IMG/VR virus record: IMGVR_UViG_3300035698_007186
Location: 1 to 32,262 of that record
Reading direction: 5' to 3' (one strand)
DNA length: 32,262 nucleotides
From: a virus
The notes under the pieces are model-generated. The model saw only the letters and a program-made list of their open reading frames with translations. It was not told the origin of the DNA and made no database searches. Within the stretch, counting starts at the first letter, position 1. The number at the start of each line of letters is the position of its first letter. Made by a program: the position numbers and the translations under genes. Positions 6,573 through 15,100 of this stretch are shown here, piece after piece.

Positions 6573-7565
6573 ATGACTTGGAACACCAAAAATATAGCAG
6601 ATGATAAATTATCAATAGAAAGTATACTTAAAAAAACAACTGAATTTGACCTATACTCATTCTATCTTGGTGAAAATATACAATTAGGTCGAGCTATATC
6701 ATCTCCTTTTAGGGAAGACAATAATCCATCTTTTGTATTCTTTAAAGGAACAACAGATAATAAACTGATGTGGCATGATTTTGCTACAGGAGATTCTGGT
6801 GATATAATATTATTCGTTAGAAGTGTATTTCAACTAACTTATGGTAAAGCATTAGAAAAAATATCTAAAGATGTAATTGAAAATAAATTATCTTTTACTA
6901 CACAAGGAATATCTGTTGAAAAAGATTTAAAATCAGTTAAGACAATCATATCTATTAAACGGAAAAATTTTACATCTACTGATGATGAATATTGGGGTCA
7001 ATATGGCTTAGATCGAAATGATTTAAAACATTTTGAAGCATATCCAATATCTCATTTTTGGATAAACAATGAACCACAACCTTATACATATACAAAAGAA
7101 CAACCAATGTATGCATATAAGATGTATAATAAGTTTAAAATATATAGACCATTAAGTCCAAATAGAAAGAAAAAGTGGAGAACTAATACCAAAATCCACG
7201 ATATTCAAGGCTGGGCTCAATTACCTCACCAAGGAAATTTATTAATTATTACCAAAAGTTTAAAAGATGTAATGGTATTATACAAGTTAGGATATGATGC
7301 TATTGCTCCAGGATCTGAATCAGCCAATCTACCAGTAGATTTAATTAATCAATTAAAGGAAAGATACAAAGAAGTAATTATCCTATTTGATTATGATGAT
7401 GGTGGTATGAATGGAGCAAGCAAACTTAGTATAAAGCATAACATTAGAAAAGTGTTTATACCATATGAATATAAAGAAATATTTGATGCAAAAGATGTTA
7501 GTGATTTTTATAAAGAATTTGGTAAAACTAAGACAAAAAAGATGCTTAAACAAATAACAAAATGA
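6573..7565 (+). CDS. DnaG-type primase-like protein (degenerate CHC2 domain plus Toprim)
   Basis: A 330-residue protein likely to prime phage replication. The N-terminal ~95 residues match the CHC2 primase fold (SPFREDNNPSF, then WHDFATGDSGDIILFV), but every zinc-ligand cysteine and histidine of the usual CFGC pattern is absent. The Toprim domain lies at about residues 220-300: NLLIITKSLKDVMVLYKLGY, then IILFDYDDGG. The DxD pair is kept, but the usual catalytic glutamate of the first Toprim motif reads as lysine or threonine (ITKS). It starts two bases after the zinc-ribbon gene and overlaps the nuclease start by four bases. It could still be an active primase with unusual chemistry, or an accessory Toprim protein. 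Confidence 0.8.
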   Translation: MTWNTKNIADDKLSIESILKKTTEFDLYSFYLGENIQLGRAISSPFREDNNPSFVFFKGTTDNKLMWHDFATGDSGDIILFVRSVFQLTYGKALEKISKDVIENKLSFTTQGISVEKDLKSVKTIISIKRKNFTSTDDEYWGQYGLDRNDLKHFEAYPISHFWINNEPQPYTYTKEQPMYAYKMYNKFKIYRPLSPNRKKKWRTNTKIHDIQGWAQLPHQGNLLIITKSLKDVMVLYKLGYDAIAPGSESANLPVDLINQLKERYKEVIILFDYDDGGMNGASKLSIKHNIRKVFIPYEYKEIFDAKDVSDFYKEFGKTKTKKMLKQITK

Positions 7566-8425
7566 AAAGAAAACCTAAAACAGGTAATGTTAAAATAAGA
7601 AATGCTCAAAAATTAATCTATGATAACATAACTTTTCAAAGTAAACTAGAAGTATATACTTATAAAAAACTTAAAGAAGCTGAAATTCAGTTTGGATATG
7701 AAAATCATACTTTTCAATTATTAGATAAATTTAATTATGAAGGTAAAAGTATGGAATTATTCCGAAATAAAAACGAAAAAGTTTTTGATTGGCAAAGACC
7801 ATTAGTTAGAGGTATGACATATACCCCCGACTTTTGTAACCTTAAACGCAAATGGATTATAGAATGCAAAGGATTTGCCAACGATGTGTAAATATATAAT
7901 CATTTTTGTAACCTTTTGTTATAAATTTGAAAGGGAAGCACATCTAAAATCCGATGAACTGCTGGAAAGCTGTGAAGCCAATCAGCAGCCAAGCTCCTTG
8001 AATTCTGAAATTCAAGTAAAGGAGAAGGTTCAGAGACTAACTGTTGAGGAGTCAGATACCAATAATACAGACACGAGCGTCGGACAAACTAAAAATTGGA
8101 CAAAATATTATAAAGGATGGCACGAAATGCAAGAAATCTGGAATAATATTGACTAAAATAGTTTGATGATATAGTCCAAACTACAACAAACAAAGAAGTT
8201 GTAGAATTACAGGATAAAGAGCCTGTAAGATAATAAATTGTCCCTTTAAAGTGGAAACTATTTAAAAAGTACATGAATATTAACCATCCGGGATTTACAT
8301 TATATATGCCAAGAAATCAAAAACATATTAATATTGTAGTACAACATATTAAAGACAATGAACAGAGAAGAACAATTAATAAAAGTGCAAGAAGAAGCAT
8401 GGGAACTGTTTCGAAAGAAAAATAA
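7562..8425 (+). CDS. PD-(D/E)XK nuclease, interrupted by a group I intron (exons 7562-7889 and 8241-8425)
   Basis: A phage endonuclease of the PD-(D/E)XK fold, resembling the T7 endonuclease I type used on branched DNA. Exon 1 supplies E30 (SKLEVY), D90 (YTPDF) and the E101-C-K103-G motif, then would hit a stop at 7889. Removing 7890-8240 joins GFANDV to FPLKWKLFKKYM and restores one frame of 170 residues ending at 8425. The spliced phrase NDVFPLKWKLFKKY reads as a natural continuation of the ECKG core, and both splice sites are backed by RNA pairing. The gene overlaps the primase by four bases and exon 2 overlaps the next gene by 68 bases. Unspliced mRNA would give a truncated 109-residue protein that keeps the catalytic residues. 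Confidence 0.85.
7890..8240 (+). ncRNA. Group I intron (self-splicing), 351 nt, without a homing endonuclease gene
   Basis: The 5' exon end GATGTGT (7883-7889) pairs with the guide GCACATC (7938-7944), giving a 7-bp P1 with U-G at the splice site. The 3' exon TCCCTT (8241-8246) pairs with AAGGGA (7931-7936), a perfect P10. The intron ends in G at 8240. Core helices: P3 TCAGC 7982-7986 with GTTGA 8043-8047; P4 AGCC 7987-7990 with GGTT 8027-8030; P5 CTCCTT 7994-7999 with AAGGAG 8019-8024, with AA joints; P7 GACTA 8035-8039 with TAGTC 8172-8176, inside the hallmark GATATAGTCC; P9 CTACAAC 8181-8187 with GTTGTAG 8198-8204; and a further hairpin TTACAGG 8207-8213 with CCTGTAA 8222-8228. P8 is tentative (AGTCA 8050-8054 with TGACT 8150-8154). 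Confidence 0.93.
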
Positions 8426-8693
8426 AGACTATGGTGATGCATTCGCTAGTCACGGTCCAGTAGGTGTCCTTGTTCGACTCCATGACAAACTTAACAGATT
8501 AACAAATATTACTAAAACAGGAGTAACATTAGTAGAAGATGAAAAATTAAGAGATACCCTATTAGATTTACATAATTATTCTGCAATGGCAATTATGCTA
8601 ATAGATGAAAGAAACACTATAACTGAAGTACCAGAACATTTAAAAATGAATTTATCAACTCCAAATGAAAGTTTTGAGGAATTAACAAAATAA
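8358..8693 (+). CDS. Nmad1 / DUF1599 family protein
   Basis: A 111-residue all-helical protein. KNKDYGDAF, VGVLVRLHDKLNRL and DEKLRDTLLDLHNYSAMAIMLIDE match the conserved pattern of the DUF1599 (nucleotide modification associated domain 1) family, which resembles MazG/dUTPase-type helical nucleotide hydrolases. Family members occur in phages near nucleotide and DNA-modification genes; the exact reaction is not established. It starts inside exon 2 of the nuclease gene (68-base overlap) and its stop shares one base with the next ATG. Length is as expected for the family. Confidence 0.85.
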   Translation: MNREEQLIKVQEEAWELFRKKNKDYGDAFASHGPVGVLVRLHDKLNRLTNITKTGVTLVEDEKLRDTLLDLHNYSAMAIMLIDERNTITEVPEHLKMNLSTPNESFEELTK

Positions 8694-9661
8694 TGGAAAA
8701 GAAATACTATAGCGTAGAAGCAGTAAGTAATTCTTCCCTTAGTTGGTTTGAACAATCTCCCCTATATTTCAAGAAATTATTAAACAAAGAAATTCAACAA
8801 GAAACATTCCCATGGGCTACTAAAGGACAACAAATACATATGTTCCTATTAGAACCAGACGAATTTGAAAAGAATTACACACATTTAGATTATGATACTC
8901 CGAAAACTGAGCAACAGAGATCCTTCTGTCAGAAGATATCTGATCTTGGAAGGAAGAATGAAGATCCCAGTGATATTTACAAAGAGTTCTATTCGTCAAA
9001 AGGTAAAAGTGACGAAAAGATTAAAAAAGATGCAGAGGATTTACGGTCCAAATTTGAACCCTATCTCGAGTATCTTCAACAATCTAAAAACTATAAAGAA
9101 ATACTAAGCGAAAGCACATACTCACTCTTGCAGGACATAAAATCCGAAGTATTAAAACATGACGCAGCGGCACGGCTGCTTGGTTTTAGTGAAGACTTAT
9201 TTGGTGATGCTGAAGGATTTAATGAATTACCTATTTATTTTAATGATGTACAAACAGGTATAGACTGTAAGTCATTGTTAGATAGAGTTATTATCGACAG
9301 AAAGAAAAAAGAAATTACCTTGATTGATATCAAATCTTGCAACACATTTAAAAATTTTAAAGATAGGATTAGGGATTTTAATTACGATAGACAATTAGCA
9401 TTTTATTGGAGAGCATTGTATCATCATTTCAAAGATGAAATGAAGTCCAAAGAATATAAGTTTAATACTTATATAATTGCTATAAATACTAATTACTTAG
9501 TAGAAGTTAAAGTAATAAAAATACCTGAACAAATGATAAAAGAAGCCGATGATGATGTTAATAGAAAATTAACACGCATCTCATGGCACTACGATAATAA
9601 TAAGTGGGAATATGACCGCGAATATTATACTAATGATGGCATAGAAAGCCTTAAACTTTAA
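8693..9661 (+). CDS. PD-(D/E)XK exonuclease of the RecE/RecB-like group (DUF3799-like)
   Basis: A 322-residue nuclease likely to resect double-stranded DNA ends for recombination with the Sak4-like ATPase and SSB. The N-terminus SNSSLSWFEQSPLYFKK and GQQIHMFLLEPDEF match the opening of phage Cas4/RecB-type exonucleases (a serine-rich start, then G-x-x-x-H). The catalytic block is at residues 195-225: IDCKSLLDRVI, then ITLIDIKSC (the DxK motif), followed by FNYDRQLAFYWRAL, the conserved QxxxY-like helix. Length fits. It starts on the last base of the Nmad1 stop, so translation is coupled. The RecE-like label is by motif; the DUF3799 branch is the best guess. Confidence 0.82.
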   Translation: MEKKYYSVEAVSNSSLSWFEQSPLYFKKLLNKEIQQETFPWATKGQQIHMFLLEPDEFEKNYTHLDYDTPKTEQQRSFCQKISDLGRKNEDPSDIYKEFYSSKGKSDEKIKKDAEDLRSKFEPYLEYLQQSKNYKEILSESTYSLLQDIKSEVLKHDAAARLLGFSEDLFGDAEGFNELPIYFNDVQTGIDCKSLLDRVIIDRKKKEITLIDIKSCNTFKNFKDRIRDFNYDRQLAFYWRALYHHFKDEMKSKEYKFNTYIIAINTNYLVEVKVIKIPEQMIKEADDDVNRKLTRISWHYDNNKWEYDREYYTNDGIESLKL

Positions 9662-9663
9662 AT

Positions 9664-10176
9664 ATGGACCCATTGAGACTAAAGGTTAACATGACAAGTA
9701 CGTTCATGTTACCATTACTATATACAAAAGGTCTCACACATAACGATATATTAACAGACACTTTCATTAATACTTATATAGCAGACTTAGACAAATCTGA
9801 TTACGATAATAAATTGTTAATCAGATACGCAACAATCGTAGATTTACCAAAATGGACAAAAGATCACTTGATTTATTCAACTGATAACGAAAACATGATG
9901 GTAACTTACGACATTTCTGATGACTTTATTGAGGATTATCACAGATTCTTAACTGGCGATTATTCTAAATTCAGTAAAGCATATAAAGATCAGATACTAA
10001 ACTTTTGGGAAGCCAATCAAGATACTTTAATTTACGGAGTCATAAATAAAACTGGCGATGAAATTAAAAAATTTGTATTAACTGTTACTGATGTCGACTT
10101 AGACGTTGTAGCAAGTGATACAGAATATTGGAAACCAATAAGTTTAAAAGAAGAAATATTTGGGATGAAGGAGTAA
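9664..10176 (+). CDS. Hypothetical protein
   Basis: A 170-residue acidic protein, beginning MDPLRLKVNMTSTFMLP and ending LKEEIFGMKE. It alternates charged loops and hydrophobic strands and has no membrane segment or recognisable catalytic motif. It follows the exonuclease by two bases and closes this transcription block: its TAA stop is part of the terminator stem at 10168-10191. I do not recognise the family. The operon position suggests a replication or recombination accessory protein. Confidence 0.7.
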   Translation: MDPLRLKVNMTSTFMLPLLYTKGLTHNDILTDTFINTYIADLDKSDYDNKLLIRYATIVDLPKWTKDHLIYSTDNENMMVTYDISDDFIEDYHRFLTGDYSKFSKAYKDQILNFWEANQDTLIYGVINKTGDEIKKFVLTVTDVDLDVVASDTEYWKPISLKEEIFGMKE

Positions 10177-10200
10177 TTAACGTTACTCCTTTTCTTTTTA
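10168..10200 (+). terminator. Intrinsic terminator overlapping a stop codon
   Basis: AAGGAGTAA at 10168-10176 pairs perfectly over nine bases with TTACTCCTT at 10183-10191, with loop TTAACG, then TTCTTTTT. The upstream arm contains the stop codon of the preceding gene. It ends the polymerase-to-exonuclease transcript, so the next gene probably has its own promoter in 10201-10254. Confidence 0.85.
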
Positions 10201-10254
10201 TAAATGACCCTAAGAATGGGTATAGAGTAATACTTAATAACAAATTTTTAAAAC

Positions 10255-10830
10255 ATGACTACACTTAATACAGAACAAGTACAATTTTTATCAGAGTATG
10301 CAATTATGCAAATCGACATAGAAGTTGAGAATAAATTAAAAGCTCTAAGAAAAACCGATGAGTGGAAAGAAGCAATTGAAAAAGGAAAAAAGGACAAAGA
10401 TGTCCTTAAAAGAGTAGAAGATTATAAAAAAAGATTAGAAGATACTAACAAATTATTTAAAATAGAAAATGATTTGAAAACTTTAAATTCAGATCTTCAT
10501 ATAACTCAATTAAATGATTATAATAAATCTTTCGACAAAGTACACTTTTCTGAACAAACAGATATTGAAAAAACAATTAATGAATATTTAGAAGAAAAAG
10601 CAACATATTATGCTAAAGAATTAACTGGTTATTATACATCGTGGCACAGTCTTCCTTACAGAAAAGTTCGTGAGGAAATTAAAGGAAGATTATCAGTTAC
10701 TAATGTAGGTAACTTTGATGAAATAGTTGATTCTATGATTGAACGTTTTGATATAGATTCTCTTGTAAAAGAGTATGTTGAATATTCAAAAACAGAAGAT
10801 GGTGAAAATGCAATTTATGATCCTAGTTAA
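10255..10830 (+). CDS. Hypothetical helical protein
   Basis: A 191-residue highly charged, mainly helical protein. Residues about 20-80 have heptad-like lysine/glutamate patterning (NKLKALRKTDEWKEAIEKG and following), consistent with a short coiled coil. It is glutamate- and lysine-rich and ends DGENAIYDPS. It lies between the terminator at 10168-10200 and another coiled-coil protein 41 bases downstream. I recognise no domain. It could be structural or a scaffold-like protein; the gene sits at the distal end of the early strand, away from the replication core. Confidence 0.7.
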   Translation: MTTLNTEQVQFLSEYAIMQIDIEVENKLKALRKTDEWKEAIEKGKKDKDVLKRVEDYKKRLEDTNKLFKIENDLKTLNSDLHITQLNDYNKSFDKVHFSEQTDIEKTINEYLEEKATYYAKELTGYYTSWHSLPYRKVREEIKGRLSVTNVGNFDEIVDSMIERFDIDSLVKEYVEYSKTEDGENAIYDPS

Positions 10831-10871
10831 TATTAATTACTAAACCAAATTATTACTATAAATTTACAGAT

Positions 10872-11726
10872 ATGTCAGAACAAATTAAAGAAGGTAAAAC
10901 TGTTGTAAGTGTAGATTACTTACGTTTACTCGAAACTAAAAATGCTTCACAAAGTGAAACTATTGGAGCACATAAAGAAACTATTAGGAATCTTGCTCAT
11001 CAATTAGAAACAGATAAGAAAAAAGTTACTATTGTTGAAGAAGATAGAAAAGGTGATAATGCTCAAGGATATGTTTACTATGGTAAACCTGTACCTGGTG
11101 CAAAGGCAATAACAATAACTAAAGTTAATTTAGAGGATGCTGCTGAACTTATTGCTAATAAAACGAATGAGAAAACAGAAACTGAACTTAAAGAAACCAA
11201 ATCTGTCCTTAAAGATAAAGAGCGTTATATAGAGAATATCGATGAATCCATCAAGGATATTGAAGCTGCTAATATGCGTAAAAGTGAAAATATACAAGCC
11301 AGATATAGTGAAGAACTATTTCAAGCACGAAAGGAATATAAAGATCAGAACTCTAAGTATAAGCATTCTATAGAAGATTTGAAAGAAGAACTTAAGAAAG
11401 TTAAAAACGAAAAGACTGATGAACAATTAGAGAAAACCCGTAAGCAGGAAGTTGCAAAACTGAAAGCTAGGATTGAAACTCTCGAAAGTGAAATGAATCG
11501 TCTTATAAACTTAAGTTGGTTTAATCGCGTATGGGATCGTATTACAAAACGTAGTGCTAAGATTGAAGCTCAAAAGCAAATCCATACAGAAGAAAGAGCA
11601 GCTGATAATGTTCGCATTAATTCACCAGCTCAAGCTGTTGGTAAACCAGATAGTATGAGTCCTCTCGCAAACGGCTTCAATATACAAAGTAATGCTTATG
11701 CTACTGCTCTTGGTAGAAGCTGGTAG
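10872..11726 (+). CDS. Coiled-coil hypothetical protein
   Basis: A 284-residue protein. An N-terminal ~90 residues include a compact GYVYYGKPVPGAKAITITK segment, then residues about 100-215 form a long coiled coil (repeats rich in K, E, L), a tryptophan-containing LSWFNRVWDRITKR amphipathic segment near 220, and a flexible tail ending ALGRSW. The amphipathic helix could touch membrane or partner protein. No family recognised. It is followed by three successive RNA hairpins, the last a terminator. Role unknown. Confidence 0.72.
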   Translation: MSEQIKEGKTVVSVDYLRLLETKNASQSETIGAHKETIRNLAHQLETDKKKVTIVEEDRKGDNAQGYVYYGKPVPGAKAITITKVNLEDAAELIANKTNEKTETELKETKSVLKDKERYIENIDESIKDIEAANMRKSENIQARYSEELFQARKEYKDQNSKYKHSIEDLKEELKKVKNEKTDEQLEKTRKQEVAKLKARIETLESEMNRLINLSWFNRVWDRITKRSAKIEAQKQIHTEERAADNVRINSPAQAVGKPDSMSPLANGFNIQSNAYATALGRSW

Positions 11727-11735
11727 ATACAATAA

Positions 11736-11773
11736 AAGCCCTCAGGACGCATTTTAAAGCGTTCTAAGAGCTT
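11736..11773 (+). promoter_or_regulatory. 15-bp imperfect hairpin
   Basis: The arm at 11736-11750 (AAGCCCTCAGGACGC) pairs with 11759-11773 (GCGTTCTAAGAGCTT) with two C-A mismatches and one G-U. Loop is ATTTTAAA. No T tract follows, so it is more likely a stability or processing element at the 3' end of the coiled-coil gene's mRNA than a terminator. Confidence 0.6.
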
Positions 11774-11781
11774 ATCTTTAC

Positions 11782-11805
11782 AAAGTGGTATACGAGTACC
11801 ACTTT
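11782..11805 (+). promoter_or_regulatory. Perfect 9-bp hairpin
   Basis: AAAGTGGTA at 11782-11790 pairs perfectly with TACCACTTT at 11797-11805 around the loop TACGAG. It is followed by ATTATAAAT, which is a weak terminator tail at best. It is the second of three hairpins in a row. Confidence 0.65.
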
Positions 11806-11829
11806 ATTATAAATCACGACTACGAGTCT

Positions 11830-11863
11830 GGGAGGACCCTTAAACAAGGTTCTCCCTTTTTTT
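11830..11863 (+). terminator. Intrinsic terminator
   Basis: GGGAGGACCCTT at 11830-11841 pairs with AAGGTTCTCCC at 11846-11856 (one G-U pair and one bulged C), loop AAAC, followed by seven T at 11857-11863. It separates the coiled-coil gene from the small acidic gene. Confidence 0.85.
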
Positions 11864-11888
11864 ACATTAATTATTTAAAACAAACATT

Positions 11889-12071
11889 ATGTTAGATATA
11901 TTACTTACATTCGAAACACAAGAACAACTTGATAGTTTCATAGCTAACCTTCCAGAAGGTGCTAGTATTGTCCCTAATGAACTTGCAGAAGATTATGTAG
12001 AACCTGTTGAGGACGCAGATGCAGTACCGGAAGTTTCACTTGCTGACGAAGCAGGAGAAGTACAAGCATAA
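11889..12071 (+). CDS. Small acidic protein
   Basis: A 60-residue very acidic protein. The first ~20 residues (MLDILLTFETQEQLDSFIANL) look like a folded helix-strand start. The rest is rich in E, D, A, P and V (DYVEPVEDADAVPEVS) and probably disordered. It is the last + strand gene, preceded by a terminator and A-rich leader, so it is likely expressed from its own promoter or by read-through. Its TAA stop overlaps the A tract that forms the U run of the - strand terminator. Acidic small phage proteins can act as DNA mimics or inhibitors, but nothing specific supports that here. Confidence 0.65.
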   Translation: MLDILLTFETQEQLDSFIANLPEGASIVPNELAEDYVEPVEDADAVPEVSLADEAGEVQA

Positions 12072-12097
12072 AAAAAGGCCTGACGTAAATCAGACCT
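12070..12097 (-). terminator. Intrinsic terminator for the late (- strand) operon
   Basis: Read on the - strand, AGGTCTGA pairs with TCAGGCCT (12090-12097 with 12076-12083; one A-C mismatch), loop TTTACG, followed by a U7 run from 12076 down to 12070. On the + strand the same hairpin is followed by AATTTTATTT, so it may be partly bidirectional. Confidence 0.8.
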
Positions 12098-12113
12098 AAT
12101 TTTATTTCAATAC

Positions 12114-12148
12114 ACGGGTGGTTGGTTAGTAGCCGACCCCCGTTTTTT
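12114..12148 (+). terminator. Intrinsic terminator for the + strand
   Basis: ACGGG 12114-12118 and GGT 12120-12122 pair with ACC and CCCGT at 12136-12143, with one bulged T, followed by a run of T to 12148. The T run overlaps the TAA stop of the convergent - strand gene at 12147-12149. Confidence 0.8.
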
Positions 12149-15100
12149 AATTCATAAACCACGAAGTTTGATTACTTATATCTCGCATTCGATACATTTG
12201 TTTCATACCTGGCGTCATCTGAATTAGGGTACGCTGTATTTTTGGCTTACCTTTCCATGCACCTTGTTCATACCTACTAAATTGGAATGTACCTGAACTA
12301 ATAGGATCAAATAACTGACCAATGAGTTTTACACTATTCTCTAATACTGACATTGATGCCATAGGTGAGCGTAATATAGACATTGATTCATCTAACTTTG
12401 GTGTAAAGAATAACAATTCTGCACGTAACCTTAACATTTGATATGCCGCAAATGACCACCATTGATCTTCTTTATCATCATCTGATTCACCACGCATAGT
12501 TAATGCAACATTACCTAATATTATAGCAACAAGTAAGAAATTTAATTCTACAATAGTTCTATGAATATTTGCTTTTTCATGCTTTGTTAACATTCGCCAA
12601 TCTTCACTTATTAAATGAAATTGGAATGTGTATACATCTTTCACAAACTTACCAAAGAACCTACCAAAACTACGATAACTACCTTCAACAACATCATCGA
12701 GACGTTGCGTATAACCAGACTTTTGCCACCTACGTTTGAACCCAGGTACAACAAACTTACGAAACATATAAGCCATACGACCCAAAGCCATTCTTTGAAT
12801 TGCTACACGACCTAAATCAGAGTATTCACCGTGTAACCTTGATAAAACACCACGTACTTTAATACCAAACAATTCTTGTTGTTCTGAATCCCATTCGGAT
12901 TTTTCAATATCAACATTGTCTTTTAATTTTAACCTACCATCAACTACAACATAATTATCAAGCATAGAACCTATGTCATTACCATTTTTATCTAAAGCAC
13001 GTTTATCATCTAAAAAAGCAAGTAAGAACCTACTTTGCATAAAATGTTCACCTGCTTCTTGCATAAAAAACAATGTATTAGATGTCATCAATTGTCTAAA
13101 CCTAGTAGATTTCCTAAACGAAATACTATCATATTCATGAAGTACATTAAATCTTTCTATTAATAATGACATTACATTTTTTGGCCTACGAGCACCTATA
13201 TCAGCTAACATATTTGGTAAATGCTGAAAATAAACTTTATTTGCTTTGTTATATGACTTTAAATTTATATATTCACCAGCTATCGCTTCAGCTAATTGTA
13301 AAGTTTCACCTAATATAACATTGGCAGTACCTTGTGTAAAGTTAAGACCAAGTAAATTCAGTGCTGTATATTTATTAACAAAATCACTTAACTTAGCCCA
13401 ATCCATTTCAACATCTACCCCTTTCCTACTAAGCTTTTTTAATCTACTTTTTTCTTCAGTTGTTAAATTTGGTTTATCAAGTAACTCAGCACGTTCTTGT
13501 TTTTCTTTATCGCTTAGTTTACCTTTGCGTATTTTAAAACTACCTTCGTCTTTTTCTGCTTTACCGTATACATTCATTAACATCCAATCATTGAATTGAT
13601 CACCTATTAATGTTTTACCTTTTGGTTTATTTATAAAGTCTTTGATAGGACCATAAAAACGTTTCTTAGCTTTACCTGATCTATCCCTTTCACCAACAGC
13701 ACCACGTTGATCAATAAAAAATTTAGTCATTTCCATTTCAGGTAATATCTCATTTTTAAGTGCATGATCATTTGCCATTTTCCAAAACTCATTATAAAGA
13801 GTTGGTATATCCCAAGACTGATTTTCTAATTTTACTTGAGAAGTAAAATGTACTGGTAAAAAATATTTTGGATTACCTTCAGCATCAGTAATTTCCTTAT
13901 TACCTCTTTCTGTTTCATCCTGACGTAATGTAAATTCACGAGCTAAACTGGCATTAAATATCTCCGATCTACTTTGTCCTTCTTTAATACGTTCAGATAT
14001 ATCTTTTTCCATTCCAGGTAATCTGCTACCTATTCTAAAATTAAAGGATACATTCCTATTAGCTTCCTCACTTAATCTAACAATAAGATTATAAAATGAA
14101 ATTCTTGGATCTTTTGTTACATTTTCTTTAACTTGTTCCCTCTGTAAAGGAATACTCAACTCTAAATCACCACCAGCTAATGAAACTAAATGTTCCCATT
14201 GAGGATTACGCCATATTCTCGCAGGATCTCTATAATCCCAAGTATTTTCTAATACCCAACTTGATATTAATTCAGCAGCATTTGGATTAAGTCTGTTGTT
14301 ATTTTGAAGATCAACAAGTACTTCACGTATTTTACCACGTTTTAGATAAATAGATTCAGCTACACTATAAGTATCTGCTTCTTCATCTGTCATATCTCCA
14401 CTATCAACTAAAGATTGTACAAATTCATTTTTAGCATTGATAAAAGCTTCTTTGTCTAATGGTGCATTTTGATCTTTCCATTCTTGTCTTATTGCATCGC
14501 GTTCTTCTTCCTCTAAATTTTTTGTTTCTTCTAATAGATCAAACCAAGTTTGTTGAAATGAACTTAACGAAGGTGTAATATAATGTTGTGTATATTCTCC
14601 ATCTTTCTTTTCTAACATGAAATCATAAGATTTACGAAGATCAGTCAATGGTCCTTGAGGAAATGATTTTTCTAATTTCTGTAAAACTTCATTAATAAGA
14701 GTAGATACTTCAATACTACCTTTCCTAGCTTCATAATCTGTAATAGTAATCTTTTCAATCATAGCAGATGCAATGACATCCCTAGTATCTAACATATTAT
14801 CGAGATGCCTAGTTAAAACATTAATATCTTTACTAGCTTTCTTAAGTTCAAAACGTAATAATGTTTTTGTTCGTTCCTTAATAGTTGAATAATTTCCTTT
14901 AGCCTCTCGTTTAATGTAATCTTCCATTGATATCTCTGCTTGTTCTGCTTTAGAAAGTTTATTATACTGATTTTCAGCATCACGTTCAAAGGTTTTATAT
15001 AAACCATTAAAGTGTGGTTCTAAGAAATCAATCAATAAATCCATACCACGGTATTCATAAGCCGCTTTCATGATATTCTTTTGTGCAATAGCATTATCTA

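Noticed and set aside
7832-7915. The 12-base string TTTTGTAACCTT occurs twice (7832-7843 and 7904-7915), considered as a target duplication
   Set aside because: The copies do not flank the intron boundaries fixed by P1 and P10, and group I intron insertion does not create such duplications; probably chance in AT-rich DNA.
7875-8156. Open frame of 93 codons across the intron, considered as a homing endonuclease or separate small gene
   Set aside because: It crosses the conserved intron helices P3, P4, P5 and P7, shows no endonuclease motif, and its sequence is explained by RNA structure.
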